A DNA stretch of 64,000 nt from Parasponia andersonii (GCA_002914805.1 JXTB01000061.1:750364-814363), one strand, 5' to 3'; positions 35,675-49,195 are shown, counted from the stretch's first letter. Notes: generated from the letters alone by a model not told the origin. Numbers and translations are program-made.

Positions 35675-36695
35675 CTTTATATCTTTTTTTATTTCTCGGT
35701 TGACCACTGTCAAATATTTGTTATTTGGGATATCTTTTATAGAATAAATATTTCTTTGTCCATTCTTTGTTGTGACTTAAAATCTGAATTTTTCGCACAC
35801 ATATATGTAAACCATGGCTGATTTAAAGTATGCAAACGGTAATGATTATCTTTCTTACACGAGAAATCTCCTTCGGCACTAGTCAATGAGCAAAGATGAG
35901 AGACTTTGCTTATAGCACAGAGATTGTGAACTAAGTATTGTCTTAGAAAGAGCCAAGATGAGATCTTAGAAGATCGAGTAGTATTCCCACTATCCATATA
36001 TGGCCTATTAGATAGCCAGATGTGAAATTCAATATGGTGCTAGATTAAGCGAGCATATAGAAAATTCGAGTCAGGCGCTTGAAGGTGATTGGACTAAGAT
36101 TTGTACGATATTTTAGGAAGGAGGTATACACTCCTTTTTTAAAAAAAAAAAAAAGGATTATCCCATTGTAGCATGTGTTTCATACCACATGTGCTTAAGC
36201 GACCAAAATAAGGAAGTAAAAGAATGGATCTCTACTTCTTCACTTTGTGAGTCCTTACAGATCATTATACTTATTTCTTCTTCACTGTGTGAGTCCTTAT
36301 AGATCATTATACTTATTTTACCCTACATGACTTTTGACTATTTCAAGAAGTGGAGGTTTGATATGTGCTAATTTGACATGTTTCCTATGGCCATGATTGA
36401 TTCGACCTAAAGGAACATTGTTGAGAAAGCAATTAGACTAAAGCTAATTGATTTGAGAACGAAAGGAAGATTATTTAGTTATACGTCCAAGTTTTATATT
36501 TACTATTGACAAATTATATCGCTACTAGGTATATGAGTATAATTATGAACATAAGAACGAGAAGGGTCTTTGTATAGTACCCAAATATAGATATGAGAGA
36601 TTGGAGGTACTAGATCTGATGCGACTGAATAAATCTGGTATAATGAGATACTTAAGGATGTTCTATGCAGGTCCTCATAAGATTTGGTATAGTAT
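35675..36695 (+). other. copia 3' noncoding region
   Basis: No gene is visible. A 43-bp tandem duplication ('tcttcactttgtgagtcctta') starts at about 36,236 and 36,279. An A-run and pyrimidine tract lie around 36,130-36,155. The stretch is interrupted at 36,696 by an LTR-like sequence. Confidence 0.5.
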
Positions 36696-39600
36696 TGTAA
36701 CGACCTGACTTTTTTTTAAGACTGACATTTACGTATGTTTATAACTTTTTTTTTGTGACATAAACTTGGACTATGAATATTCATGACAATTTTTTTTTTT
36801 TTATATAGTCTTCTCAAGATAGTTAACTAATTAATCCAAATGTCATACTAAGAAATTTTAACAAACTATTAAAGAAAATGTTATATTTTTTTTCTGAGGT
36901 TTAAATAATGCACAACTAAAAAGGCTTCTAGGTAAGGAGGGAGGTCACAAACAGACCTCTTAAATCTCAAGCTTTTCTTAGACAGGTTTAAGTCTTTTTG
37001 ACAGAGCCCATTTAGTCTTACATTTATTCAAATCAAAATATTAGATTCTAAAAAAAATATTTATTTGAGAATGTTTAATTATGCTTCAAAATAGTATATG
37101 ATATTCTATAAAGGGATATTTAAATAAAATTAGTCATATTGTATATAGTGAAATAATTACTTAATCTTAGAGGCATAATCAATCTTAAAATTAATATTTT
37201 ATATTTAAATATATTGTCTCATTATTAACTTAAGGAAAAATAAGAGTTAATCTTACATATTTAAGTAAACTATCTTGTTTAAAGTGAAAAAATATATACA
37301 GAATTTATTGTGGAGGTATCCTAAAGTCCGTGTCTTGCATCTATCTCCGCTTCAATTCTGGTCAACCTGTTATTCAAAACAAAGGTTGCTTGCCTTTGAT
37401 ACCTACAATATGGGCATTTATACTACGTGAGCTTTCGCTCAGTAAGTACAATTCAACTCACAAAACATTTCATACGAATAGTATTTTATGAAAATTCAAA
37501 TTTTTTACATCTTTATGTTATTTTTCAACTTATGTTTTATGAAGTAGTCTTTTGTCACATATGTTATCATAAAATCTTTTATCTTTCTTATGGGCCCTTG
37601 TGTATGTACCGAGTGCGCACCTACCAATTGGGAATCAGGGAAGCGACTCTACTGAAATACCAACGGTCATAAACTTAGCATTTTTTCCTCAGAAATCTTC
37701 ACCTAGTGGAGGTCGTACTTATCTTTTCTTAGGAATCCTCTTCTAGCGGAGATTGGTACAATACCTTTATATTCTTATCTTTTTTTTAGACTCCTCTTTA
37801 ATATAAACGGTTGTATCGTATTTCAAACCAAGTCTTATCTTTTTCTTAGTCTCCTCTTTAATATAAATGGTTGTATCGTATTTCAAATCAAGTCTTATAT
37901 TTCATATTCTTCATACTCCCTTTAATTGAAGTATAATTATCAAGTTATGAACAATATGGAAAAATAAATTTACCTCATCTTATTATCATAGGAGATATAT
38001 ATTTTCATAGGCATATATACAAGCCAAACAAACATATCTTGCATAGGCAAAATATCACATTTAATCATCTCAAATATATTATTTCAAACAAAACATACTT
38101 CTAAAATTATTCATGATGTAAGTAAGATTGTACTTACCTTAAATACTTAGAAAATATTCTTCGTACTTGCAGTGAAATATTGCACACTTAACCTTGTTAC
38201 AACTACGTGCCTCTTCTTTATTTTTTTTATTTATTATTCATGCATCAACATTCATTTTATATGTCAACATCTACTATCATTGGTCATGTGAAACTTATTT
38301 TACGTATTTGAAAATGTCCACAACATAAATCTTAAAATAATATTTCACATTAAAATTATAGAATTTTAGCATGTAATGCATACTTAAAGAATTCCACATT
38401 ATAGTTCATAATTCTATTCATTCTAAAAATTTATATGAATCTATTTGAAATAAAAATAAATCTAAGGATCAAGGTTTAGAATTTAGAAACAATACTTATC
38501 ACCATTTTTTTCTAATTTAGAATTTATAACAAAATTGCAAAGTTGCGACTAAACAAAAATCATTGAATTTTTTGGAAATATTTTATAAATCAAACAAACT
38601 CAAAATCTTAAAGACACAATCATTAATATATTATAATTTATGTACAATATTTGAAAATTCTAAAATAGATCATTTCATAGCACTTTAATCACTTGAAATT
38701 ATACCTTAGAATTTATTTCAGCATTTTATAATATTAAAATATTGTATATTCCAAAAATTATAATAAATTTTATAGACATCAAAAAATTATGAAACTTTCA
38801 AGAAATAATATTGACATATATATAAACTTGTATTTAAAATTTCGACTAAAAATAAAAATGTTTGCCTTTTGAAATTATAGAACCAATTATATAAAATCTA
38901 TTTTACAGCTTTTCTTAACTAACGACTAACTTGTGTTAAATGATTTTTATAAAATTATGGGAGTAGGGTATAAAAGTAAAACTTTCCAAAAATTAAGTAC
39001 ACATATAAAAATAATTTACAGAATAATTTCAGACCTTAATAAAATTTTTAACTTTATTTATCATAGATTGATTTTGAACCTAAGTACAATAAAACATATA
39101 GATCTTGAAAGACTAAGAGTTCTAAAAATTATCCTTTTTTTTTTCTCTTGAAATTTAAAGAACTCTAAGAGGAAACTCTTGAAATTAAAATAGATGAATA
39201 GAGACTTTGAGAGAGAGATGAAAGAAAATAATTGAAAGAACTTGATTGTGTTTACAAAAGAATGCTCTATTTATAGGCTAATTATATACATAAAATATAA
39301 TTAATATTTAATTTTAAAAAATATCAATAATATTCATTATTTACCTAACTTTGTTTTTTTTTTTAATTTATTATCTCTCTATCGTGCAATTAAATTAGTT
39401 TTATTAACCTAACTATGCATCATCCACTTTAAAAAAATAATATATTATCTTATTATATTTATATTTAATATATATAAAATCTACATAATAGATATATCAT
39501 TCAAATCATTAATGCATGATTATATAACTTACCTCATTTTTTTGTTTTCTAATATAATTAATGAATTTCTTTTATTTTAATGGTGATAATATATAGATAA

Positions 39601-40264
39601 AATATATTCATGGTCTTTTATATCATTTTCCATTCTTATAAGTGAATTTGAATGTATATGCATATTACTTAAATATGTTAATAACTACACCATTAATTCT
39701 TCTTTTACTATATATATATATAATATATATATATATATTTATTACTTGTGACTTTTTAACTTATTACTTGGGCTTGAAATACTTATTTCAACTTGGGCTC
39801 TTCTATTACTTATTGGGCTAAGATAAATGATATTGGACTAAAGGATTAAAACCCAATAATAATTACAAATAAGAATAATAACAATTTCAAATTTGGACTT
39901 TCCTATTACCTATTGGGCCAAGATAAATGATTATTGAACTCAAACAATTTAGGACCCAATAGTAAACATAATTAACTAAGCCTACTTCTTATTAACAACA
40001 ATAGTCATATATGTTGTAAAATAATTTATATTTGAAATTAGACACATAGTTCAACTTGGCTTTTTTGTGTGTATCTCACTGTAACATATTCACGAAATTC
40101 ATTAATGTATAATTATTCAATTTCTATGATCAAAAAAATTAAATATACATAATAAAATTTTAGACAAGAAAATAAATCATGACAAATTCATTCTTCAAAA
40201 GAATATACTAACATTAAAAGATCATGATAATTAATAATTATTAAACTAATTTTATAAGTCTACA
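36696..40264 (-). repeat. nested LTR-like insertion (possible Ty3 solo LTR) in the copia element
   Basis: 'tgtaacgacctgac' at 36,696 starts a new kind of sequence, similar in style to the 'tgtaacaccc' edge of the 3-kb Tekay LTR at 41,646. In both, that edge is the 3' end of an LTR lying on the minus strand. A consensus plant TATA box on the minus strand (GCCTATAAATAG, 39,268-39,279), followed by a CT-rich leader, supports an LTR promoter. There are local tandem duplications: about 61 bp at 37,775-37,898 and about 108 bp at 39,785-40,000 ('tattgggc(t/c)aagataaatga'). The right border is a guess, at a 'ca' shortly before copia-like sequence resumes. No TSD was found. Confidence 0.4.
39268..39279 (-). 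promoter_or_regulatory. TATA box, minus strand
   Basis: GCCTATAAATAG is a near-perfect plant TATA box reading leftwards, followed by a leader rich in CT and short of ATG. It most likely belongs to the LTR promoter of the nested insertion. Confidence 0.5.
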
Positions 40265-40401
40265 GTTTTTCTCGAAGTTTACAAGTACTCCCGAACTCTC
40301 TTTTGCAGGTGGCTCGATGGTCGCACTACTCATTAGCCAAATATGAATAAAATTATTAGTAGGGCGATGATGAGAGATACGTTCATCATCCACACTATGT
40401 G

Positions 40402-40412
40402 CGAGTGGGAGA
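40402..40412 (+). other. copia polypurine tract
   Basis: 'cgagtgggaga' lies immediately upstream of the 3' LTR, the place where plus-strand DNA synthesis is primed in LTR retrotransposons. Its core 'agtgggaga' is typical of plant copia. Confidence 0.8.
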
Positions 40413-40923
40413 TATTGGACTTTTTGGCCAAAAGTCCAGTTGGGTGCCCATAATTGATGCATGACCCAGTAATTGTGGACTAATATGAAGGAAGAATATT
40501 TGCAAATATTCTGTCATTAATCAGAATATTGCAATTAATGGCTTGTAATCAAGATAAAAATATGTACGTAGTAATTCCTAATAGGTTTTGAAATGTGAAT
40601 ATGTTAAATTTGTATTTGAGTACATTTAATACTAATCATCTCCCTATTCATTAAGGAATATTTCCTATTATTTTCCTGAAATAGAAAAATAAGCCTAGAG
40701 AAAATATAAACTCTCTCTCACATCTCTCTCTCTCCTTGTCAAAAATAATTCCAGTGAACGCACTTGAGTGGTGAATTCTGTGGTAGTTGTTCTTGTAACA
40801 CTACTAACCGCAAGTATTCAAAGAGGAGTCTTTCTATAATAGACATGAGGCACCAAGGCGATTCTTATACCAATAGTAGGTTTGAGGATTCAATAGGTAC
40901 CACTGTCACCCATGCTTCCAACA
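40413..40923 (+). repeat. copia 3' LTR
   Basis: It starts 'tattggac' (TG changed to TA) and ends 'ttccaaca'. It is 43 bp shorter than the 5' LTR, mainly from a deletion near 'aatatttcctattattttcc', where the 5' copy has additional sequence ('cgattaaacaattagg' onwards). Confidence 0.92.
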
Positions 40924-40928
40924 TTCTT

Positions 40929-41640
40929 AAAATGAATATTCCAATTAAAAGAAGTTTAATTTGGAATAAAATACCTCCCTCATAAGCGTGAGTAGGACTA
41001 GAATTCTACTCATGCTCTATTCCAAATAGATTCTACAAAGTCGTGAGTGAATCACAAAATTCATTAGTTTTGATGACTGGATTACAAAATTAGAGAGAAC
41101 AAACTGTGAAATTAGAGAGAACAAATTGTGAGAAGTGAGATAAATTGGATTTAGATAAATTTGGTGACGGATAATTTAAAGGAGTTTTAATTCTTTGTCA
41201 TCCAAGCTCCAAGGTGAGTTCTATAAAGGAGACTACCCTCCAGAGCATTCATCCTGCATCTTGTTGGAGGATCTTTTGGTTTGAAGCAAGGTATTCATAT
41301 TCTCGCTCATTGCAATTGATACATAAAGAATTTATATATAATCCTGTGCAAAAGGGAAGATAACTGAAAATTATTTTTCAGTATATAATTTGTTGCATAC
41401 TCTCTACACTTTGAACCAAAAGAATGAATACAACGAGTCATTCATTTTAATTCAATTATCATTAGATATGGTTTTACCAAGGCTATTATTGCTGAGGGTA
41501 TCTTAATAAAATCCCATTGAACAATTCATAGAGATATATGAAAATTATTTTATAAAGTTCTTTTTTCATATAATTTGGACAAATAAGACTATGATCTTCC
41601 ATTTTGTAATAATTTGGTGACTAAGATTCCTATGCATGCC
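40929..41640. other. noncoding DNA between copia and Tekay elements
   Basis: No gene is visible. 'aaattagagagaacaaa(c/t)tgtg' occurs twice in tandem at about 41,086-41,130. The segment 41,421-41,559 is a diverged direct copy of 52,463-52,625 on the far side of the Tekay element. Confidence 0.55.
41421..41559 (+). repeat. direct repeat A flanking the Tekay element (left copy)
   Basis: Shared words with the right copy (52,463-52,625), in the same order and orientation: 'agaatgaa', 'ttcattttaattcaatt', 'tcatta', 'tggttttacc/tggttttgtc', 'aataaaatcc', 'attgaacaatt', 'atggagat/atagagat' and 'attttataaa/attttgtaaa'. It lies outside the perfect target duplication, so it is not part of the Tekay LTRs. 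Confidence 0.65.
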
Positions 41641-41645
41641 TATAG

Positions 41646-44628
41646 TGTAACACCCACTAGTTTAACCATATTATCATATACAGTCAAACTATGAAGTATT
41701 ATTCTTTGTTCTACCACATTTTTTGTTTTGATAAAAAGGTGGGCAATTCTGAACTATCTAAAACCTTTAAACAAAAGCAACTGCATGGCATTTCTTGTTA
41801 AAAGTATCTTTACAAAATGTACAATCAAAAGAGGTTTTCACCAGTCTATTTTGCCATCAGCAGTAATATTTACATTACACTAAAATATCTTAAAACTAAA
41901 TTGTTACCCACAAGTCAAGCTCGTCTACATCTGTATGATCATGGTGTTAAAAGACAAATCAGGCAACCACTAGTCAATACCAAAATGTGCCTCCTCATCT
42001 GCATTACAAGACCAAAATGAGCTAAAGCTCAGTAACTAAAAAGTATGCATGTTTCTGAATGCTTTAAAATCTCATAAAGTTCCCATTGTATACTTTTCTG
42101 TCTTAAACATTTGAGTCCACGCATTTTCCTTAAAAATTATTCTTAGCTGGGCCCCTTAGCACATTGCTTGTCCCGTAAGTCGATAGGTCGTGATAACATT
42201 GGGCAGAAACTCTAGCCAAGAGTATAAATAAGGTGCGCGCGTCATGTGAGATTTTTGAAAACTCCTTCCCTCATCAAAGAGGCATCTCACACCATCCTAA
42301 TATTGTCCCGCTTCAACGAGACACATCATAAGATCCGCAAATCCCACTTCAACGGGAGAGTCTGCATCAACAGACTTACCTATTCAGCTCCGCAGACTAG
42401 AAATTGCCATTAAAACTTATCCTATAAAATTGGTACAATGGTACTTACTTTCAAATACTCTTATAACAAAATTCTACATTTGCATACAAGACGTGCCATG
42501 CCCATATCATTACTTTCAGGAATAAATAAGTTTTACATAATTACATCTTCCATAAAGTTCTTGTGATGCAGTTGTAAGTCTTTACTTACCTTTTGTCTAG
42601 AATAAGGATTGATAGTAGAAAGAGTCAATGTCCTCTAGAGATTGGTGTGCTAATCACCTGTCATAAATTACTATTATTCAAGATGCACATTTTACAAAAA
42701 AAAATGCATTAAGATACTTGAACAAGACCGAAATAACAACTTTCACTAAATTAGGAAATTTGATCTTAAAATGACTCGGAAGTATATAAATCCCTTAAGA
42801 TATTTTGCAGTCAACAACTAGCATTAAAAAACTATTCAAAAGTATTAAAAATATGAATGCTAGTTCATTAGTACAAAATGGTCAAAAATGGCACATAATT
42901 TTGTAAAAACTAGTCCATTTGCTCCTAAATGGTGCCATTTCATTTTAAAAATATTTGACAGCACCTGCCCTATTTTTATGACATTCTCACATAACTAAAA
43001 TCATGGTTTTAAACCTGCAATAACAATTAACAATTCAATTCCCACATATACACATTAAAGAGGATCATTTTGAACAACCTAAGTGCACTTGAATTCCTTT
43101 CAATTTTCACAAAGTTTAAACAAATTTTACACTTATGTGCAATCAAATCCAGCCATCAAATAAGAGTAATAAATAATAGAATCAATAAAATATATACTAT
43201 AAGTTTAAGAAATCAGATTACAAATATGGAAAACTTAATGTACCACACATGAAAACACTTAAATCCATAAATAGCAAACTTTAGGCCTTAGATTTAACTT
43301 TAATCCTCCACCTAAATTTTATATTTACAATAATATATAAGGGTTCCTAGGACCATTATTCATCAAATAATTGCTTTGGTTTAAGTGCTGAAACAAAGAA
43401 ATTAACTACAAATCCAAAATCCTACTTAAACCTCACCTTGACTAGTTTGAGTCTTTGCTAGACTTCTTGCCTTCTATCTCCACCAAACTGATTCCCAAAG
43501 CTTAGAAATATATTTTTTGACTTAAGAAGACCTGAAGAAACCATTATTTAAGTGGGAACAAGCAGAGAATTGAAATTAAAGGACAAGACCTAGAAAGAAG
43601 GACTTAATAGAATTACCTTGACTAGTTTTGGTCTATCTTGCTTTCTAGGGCTCCAATTTGAGTTCTACCACTTGGAAACTCTTGGAAATGTTTGAAGCAA
43701 GTTGAGAGAAGTCAGAAAAACATTGGAGAGTTTCAGGTCGTGGCTGGAGAGAAAGGGAAAGCAAATGATCAAATTTGACCCAAAATCAACACTTAATGGC
43801 TAAGAAAAGATATAACTTAAATTATAAGGGGTATTTTGGGTATTTTGCATATTACTTTCCATTTGTCCAGCTCTAGAACATCCTTAGCATAGTCACCACA
43901 TTTCTGGTCACTCCTATACACCCAAGTGTAGTCAAAGTTAGTGAATCCTACCTTAGAAAGTGAAAACTAGTCATACTTTGACTTATGATCCTATATGGCT
44001 AATCTTATTGTAATTTGGTGGAACCTAGCCTCTTAACCAATCATTAAACATAAAAAGAAAGTCAATTAGACTCTCATTAACAATGCAAACATAGTATTAG
44101 CACTCAATTATTAGAATGCACAAAAATGACATTATGCGATTTAGCCTAATCTAAGCTAACTTAGTGAACTAAATGCGAATTAGTATCCTGAATGCCACGT
44201 CGTGCTTACCGGGATCCGACAAATAAAATGCTATAAATGAGTCCTAGATATTGAAACAATCCTATTTGACATGTTAAACACACTGTGAATTCGGCTCCGA
44301 AATGCGTGAAAATTACATTTTACCGAAAAACTATTATTTGACCAAGTTATCAACAAGTACAATCTTAATGCATGTGGACATAGTATTGCTTTCATAATTA
44401 TATTCTTTGTTCTTTTAGTACACCGAGCTCTCTCTCTGAGGGTATTAAACATTTACACTACATTGGGACACTTCGACAATCATTAGTATAATAACATATA
44501 TATAAACATAACATAATGAATGAGCATATTACTATGAAACTAGTATTAACGACTTCTAGATGCTTAATATGCAATTAAAATATATTTATTATTGGCTTAA
44601 TATGCATGTTAGAATCTTGGGCACCACA
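41646..44628 (-). repeat. Tekay 3' LTR (2,983 bp)
   Basis: In plus-strand view it starts tgtaacacccactag and ends cttgggcaccaca. It aligns along its full length with 49,347-52,343, with scattered substitutions and small indels. Shared landmarks include 'cttcaacgggagagtctgca', 'actggaaact'-type phrases such as 'ctaccacttggaaactc', and 'ccgagctctctctctgaggg'. Confidence 0.97.
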
Positions 44629-44640
44629 ATTCTCCCCTCC
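44629..44640 (-). other. Tekay polypurine tract
   Basis: On the minus strand GGAGGGGAGAAT abuts the 3' LTR, whose minus-strand start is TGTGGTGCCC. It is the plus-strand primer site of the element. Confidence 0.9.
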
Positions 44641-44667
44641 TTATAAAATTTCGTCCTCGAAATTTGC

Positions 44668-47600
44668 TTACTCAAATAAGTGTGGATACTTAATTTTTGT
44701 CTCTTCTTCTCTTTCCCATGTGGCCTTTTCCACTTCATGGTTCTTCCACATTACTTTGACCAAAGAGATTTTCTTGTTTCTAAGTTCTTTTTCTTTTGTA
44801 TCTAAATTGTTCATTGGATGTTCCTTGTAAGTCACGTCCTGACTTAGCTCCAATTGCTCATAATTCAGAACATTTGAAGGATTTGAAATGTACCTTCTTA
44901 ACATAGAGACATGAAATACATTGTGTACATTCGACAATGATGGTAGCAAAACGAGTCTATAGGCAACATCTCCAACTTTGTCGAGTATTTTAAAAGGAAC
45001 TACATATCTGGGACTTAGTTTTCCTTTCTTCCCAAACTTTATTATTCCTTTTATGGGGGCAACCTTCAAGGATACTTTATCTCTAATGTTAAATTCTAGT
45101 TTTCTTCTTTGAGGATCTGAATAATGTTTCTGTCTACTTTGAGCAGCTAGTATCCTTTTTTCGAATATTTTCTGCTACCTCATTTGTCTCTCTTATTAGT
45201 TCTGGACCAAGAAATTTTCTCTCCCCCATCTCATCCTAATGAATAGGAGATCTGCACATTCTTCTGCACAATGCTTTGTATGGGGGCATTTCAATAGAAG
45301 CTTGGTAACTATTATTGTAAGCAAACTCTATAAGTGGCAGGTATTTGCTCCAAGATCTATAGAAATCCAACACACAAGCTCTGAGCATGTTTTCAGGGGT
45401 CTGTATAGTCCTCTCTGATTGCCCATCAGTTTGAGGATGAAAAGTTGTACTAAATGCCAATTTTGTACCTTTGCCTCTTGAACATTCCTCCAAAATTTCG
45501 AAATAAATCTAGAATCTCGGTCAGAAATGATAACTTTTGGAATACCATGTAGTGTCACAATCTCCTGGATATATAACCAAGCAAACTGGTCCAAGTTATA
45601 GGTTATTCTAACTGGAAGGAAATGAGCTGATTTGGTATATCTATCCAAAATCACCCAAATAGCATCATGTCCCTTAGTTGTCTTAGGAAGTCTAACAATA
45701 AGATCCATAGCAATCTCTTCCCATTTCCATTAGGGTATGTTCAAAGGCTTTAATTTCCCAGCAGGTCTTTGATGTTCAGCTTTGACTTGCTAGCACGTGA
45801 GACACTGCTCTACAAACTCAACCACGTCTTTCTTTATACCAGGCTACCAGTAATACATCTTTAAGTCTCTATAAATCTTTGTAGTACCATGATGCACAGA
45901 GTAGGGAGTGGTATGAGCTTCTGTCAATATTTCCTTTCTAACAATTCCACCAGGCACACACAATCTATTTTCATATCTGATTACACCATCACCAGAAATC
46001 TGGAAGGCCATCTCCTTTCTGGATTCTATCTTACTCTTCAAATTCATCATATGGGGATCTGTATTCTGGCCTTATTTGATTTTCTCTAAAATTGTTGGTT
46101 GAAGAGTAAAAGCTTCCAGTCTTTTTGTTAAACCTGTAGGCACAATCTCTAACTCTAACCTATGTAAATCCATTAAAAGATATTTCATATTAACATGCTT
46201 AACAATCATAGTAGCCAATGATTTCCTACTTAAAGCATCAGTAACCACATTGGCTTTTCCTGGATGATAGTTAATCTTACAGTCATAATCTTTCATCAGT
46301 TTAAGCCATCTTCTTTGTCTTATATTCAGTTCTTTTTGGGTAAAGAAGTACTTTAGACTCTTATAATCTGTGTAGATCTCACACTTCTCCCTATAGAGAT
46401 AGTGTCTCCAAATTTTCAGTGCTAAGACAATTTCTACTAGCTCTAAATCATGAGTAGGATACTTCTTTTCATATTCCTTCAATTGCCTAGAGGCATAAGT
46501 AATGACTTTGCCATTTTGCATCAGAACACATCCTAGACCATTCTTTGAGGCATTACTATAAACAACAAATCCTCTTGATCCGGATGGTATTGAAAGTATA
46601 GGGGCTGTTATTAAACGATGCTTCAATTCCTCAAAACTCCTTTCACAATTTTCGTTCCAATGAAACTTCACATTCTTCTTTATTAAATAAGTCAATGGAG
46701 AACTAACTTCGAGAAACCTTCAACAAAATATTTATAATAACCCGATAACCCCAAGAAGCTACGAATCTCAGAAACATTTGTTAGTCTTGGCCAATTACTC
46801 ACAACTTTAACTTTTGTTGGATCCACATAAATACCATTTTCAGAAACCATATGACCAAGGAAGATAACTTTGTCTAACCAGAATTCGCACTTCTTAAACT
46901 TAGCATACAACTGCTTTTCCCTAAGAATTCTCAACACGGTCCTCACATGTTCCATATGCTCATCTCTTGAGCGTGAGTAAATCAAAATATCATCGATAAA
47001 AACTATAACGAATTTATCTAGAAAATCCTTAAACACTCGATTTATCATGTCTATGAAAGCAGCTGGGGCATTAATTAATCTAAAGGGAATTGCTAAAAAC
47101 TCGTAATGTTCATATCTGATTCTGAAAATTGTTTTTGGAATATCTTCCTCCTTAATTTTTAACTGATGGTATCCTGATCATAAGTCAATCTTTGAAAACA
47201 CAGAAGCTCCTTGCAATCGATCAAACAGATCATCAATTCTGGGAAGCGGATACTTGTTTTTGATTATGATCTTATTTAGCTCCTTATAATCAATGCAAAG
47301 CCTTATAGTCCCATCTTTCTTCTTTACAAACAAAACTGAAGCACCCCATGGTGAAAAGCTTGGACGAATAAAACCCTTGTCTAATAACTCTTGTAACTGT
47401 ACTTTCAGTTCCTTTAACTCTGCAAGAGCCATTCTATAAGGTGCTTTCGAAGTAGAAGCCGTACTAGGCAATAAGTCAATAACAAACTCTATCTCTCTAT
47501 TAGGCAGTAACCCAGACAAATCTTTAGGAAATACATCAAGAAATTCACTAACTACCGGCACTTCCTCAGGCTTCACTTTTAACTTTTCTCTAGTATCCAT

Positions 47601-48200
47601 TATGTTGGCCATGTAACCCATGCATCCCTTCCCTAATAACTTCCTTACTTTTATTGAGGAGATTATTGGAATCATCGAGTTTCCACTAGTACCAACAAAA
47701 GTGAACTTCTCTGTACTTTGTGGCTGAAACATTACCCTCTTCAAATAGCAATCAATAGTACCATGTTATTTTGATATCCAATCCATATTTAAGATAACTT
47801 CAAAATCTTGCATATTCAATACTATCAAATCTACACACAAGTCTTTACTAGCTATTTAGATTGGACATGCCTTGAAAACTTGATCAGAACATAAAACTTC
47901 TCCTGATGGAATGCTTACACAATATTTGAAATTCAAGTACTCTGGTGTTTTGCCCAATTTCCTCACAGATGCAGGTGATGCAAATGAATGTGTAGCCTCT
48001 GAATCTATTAATGCACGAATAGGAATACCAAATATAAGAATCTCACTTGCTACAACAGATGGGTTCACCTCGGCATCTTCTTTGGTCATTGTATACACAC
48101 GAGCTGGGACTTTCTTCTGCTTATCTGTAGCATTTGAACAATTCTTTGCATAGTGTCCAGATTTTCCACACAAAAAGCAAGCATCAGAACCTATTAGACA
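44668..48200 (-). pseudogene. Tekay/Del pol polyprotein, inactivated
   Basis: The protease motif at about 48,000 reads ALIDSEATHSF, where DSGAT is expected (Gly to Glu). Reverse transcriptase (47,580-46,990) has [23 protein letters not shown] and [14 protein letters not shown] at 47,175-47,177 replaces the Arg of KIDLRSGYH. RNase H (46,690-46,210) has [13 protein letters not shown], in which a catalytic Asp has become Asn, then [12 protein letters not shown] and TDALSRKS. The integrase zinc finger is near 45,900 (VHHGTTKIYRDLK) and the core near 45,700-45,260 (MDLIVRLPKTTKGHD, ISDRDSRF, then, after a frameshift, HPQTDGQSERTIQ). The C terminus (45,069-44,668) has VGDVAYRLVLLPSLSNVHNV and a chromodomain (MWKNHEVEKATWEREEE, ending KYPHLFE). 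At least five stops or frameshifts break it. Confidence 0.94.
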
Positions 48201-49195
48201 TTCTCCATGATGAGTCTTCCTACATTTAGGATAAACAGTCCTTTAGGTTGTAGTTGATTGTATCTGCTGGCCCATAACTTGGTGTTTTGGGGGCTCTTGT
48301 CTTTCTCCATGATTCTGTTGCCATTTTCTTTTATTTCCACTAGCTCCTAGTTGAGATCCTCTTCCAAAAGTTGTATTTCTCCTTGCCATATTTATATTCA
48401 TGCAAATTTCTTGAGCTCTTATAACTCTTAGTTCAACTTCTTCAGCCTCAAGAGCTTTATCTGCAACCTCAGCATATGGCATATCTTTATGAGCAGATAT
48501 TTAGACATCCCTATAAATTTCTACCTTGAGGCCTTAGAGGAACTGGTTTACTTTTAGCTCATTTGAACTCACCATGTGTGGAGCAAATCGGGATAACTCT
48601 TTAAATTTCTTTATGTAGTCACTAACGGACATACCTCCCCGTTTTAGATTAACAAACTCAGTAGCCTTCATCATCCTATGTGTATTGCTGAAATATTTTC
48701 TGTAGAATATTTTCTTAGACTGCTCCCAAGTAAGACTGGTAGTGTCAATGATGGACTTCAAAGAATCCCACCAGTGTCTAGCATCCATCTAGAACATAAA
48801 AGTGGCACATAAAACTTTTTCCTCATCAGAGATTCTAATATAATCGAAAATACCCTCAATACCCTTAACCCACTCTTTTGCCAACAGTGGATCAGTTTCA
48901 CCCTTGAAAGCTGGAAGCTTATTCTTTCTAAATCTCTCACAAGCGGGTTCATCATTTTCTTATCTAACTATGGCCTGTGGCAGTGCTTGATCTCCACGCC
49001 TTTCCTCTCTTTCTATAAGCCTTTCTAACTGTCTTACTTGTGTCTCAACCAACTCTGTCAACCTTCCAATAACAACATCCTTGTTGAACTCATTTTTAGT
49101 AGTATGTGTCTTACCATCCCTTCACTCACTAGTTTGACCCTTAGCCTTTGGTATGATTCCTTGTATAGTTGTCATTTCACTTACATCCATGCATA
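48120..49195 (-). pseudogene. Tekay/Del gag, inactivated
   Basis: It likely begins MDVSEMTTIQG at about 49,190. It then shows a coiled segment (VETQVRQLERLIERE), the retrotransposon gag core (LLAKEWVKGIEGIFDYI, DARHWWDSLKSI, SLTWEQSKKIFYRKYF, MMKATEFVNLKRGGMSVSDYI), a basic linker, and an intact CCHC knuckle, CFLCGKSGHYAKNC, at about 48,140-48,180. Stops interrupt it near 48,957, 48,790, 48,532 and 48,243. In this lineage gag and pol are usually one frame, so the split here is decay. Confidence 0.9.

Larger units (their letters stand above)
29672..40928 (+). mobile_element. Ty1/copia retrotransposon with both LTRs and a nested insertion
   Basis: The element runs from 29,677 to 40,923. LTRs of 554 and 511 bp, a Met-type PBS and a PPT bracket a single gag-pol frame. 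The flanks TTATT (29,672-29,676) and TTCTT (40,924-40,928) agree at four of five bases, as for an old 5-bp target duplication. At 11.2 kb it is about twice the usual copia size. The excess lies between the end of pol (35,674) and the PPT (40,402), where another LTR-like sequence has inserted. Confidence 0.85.
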
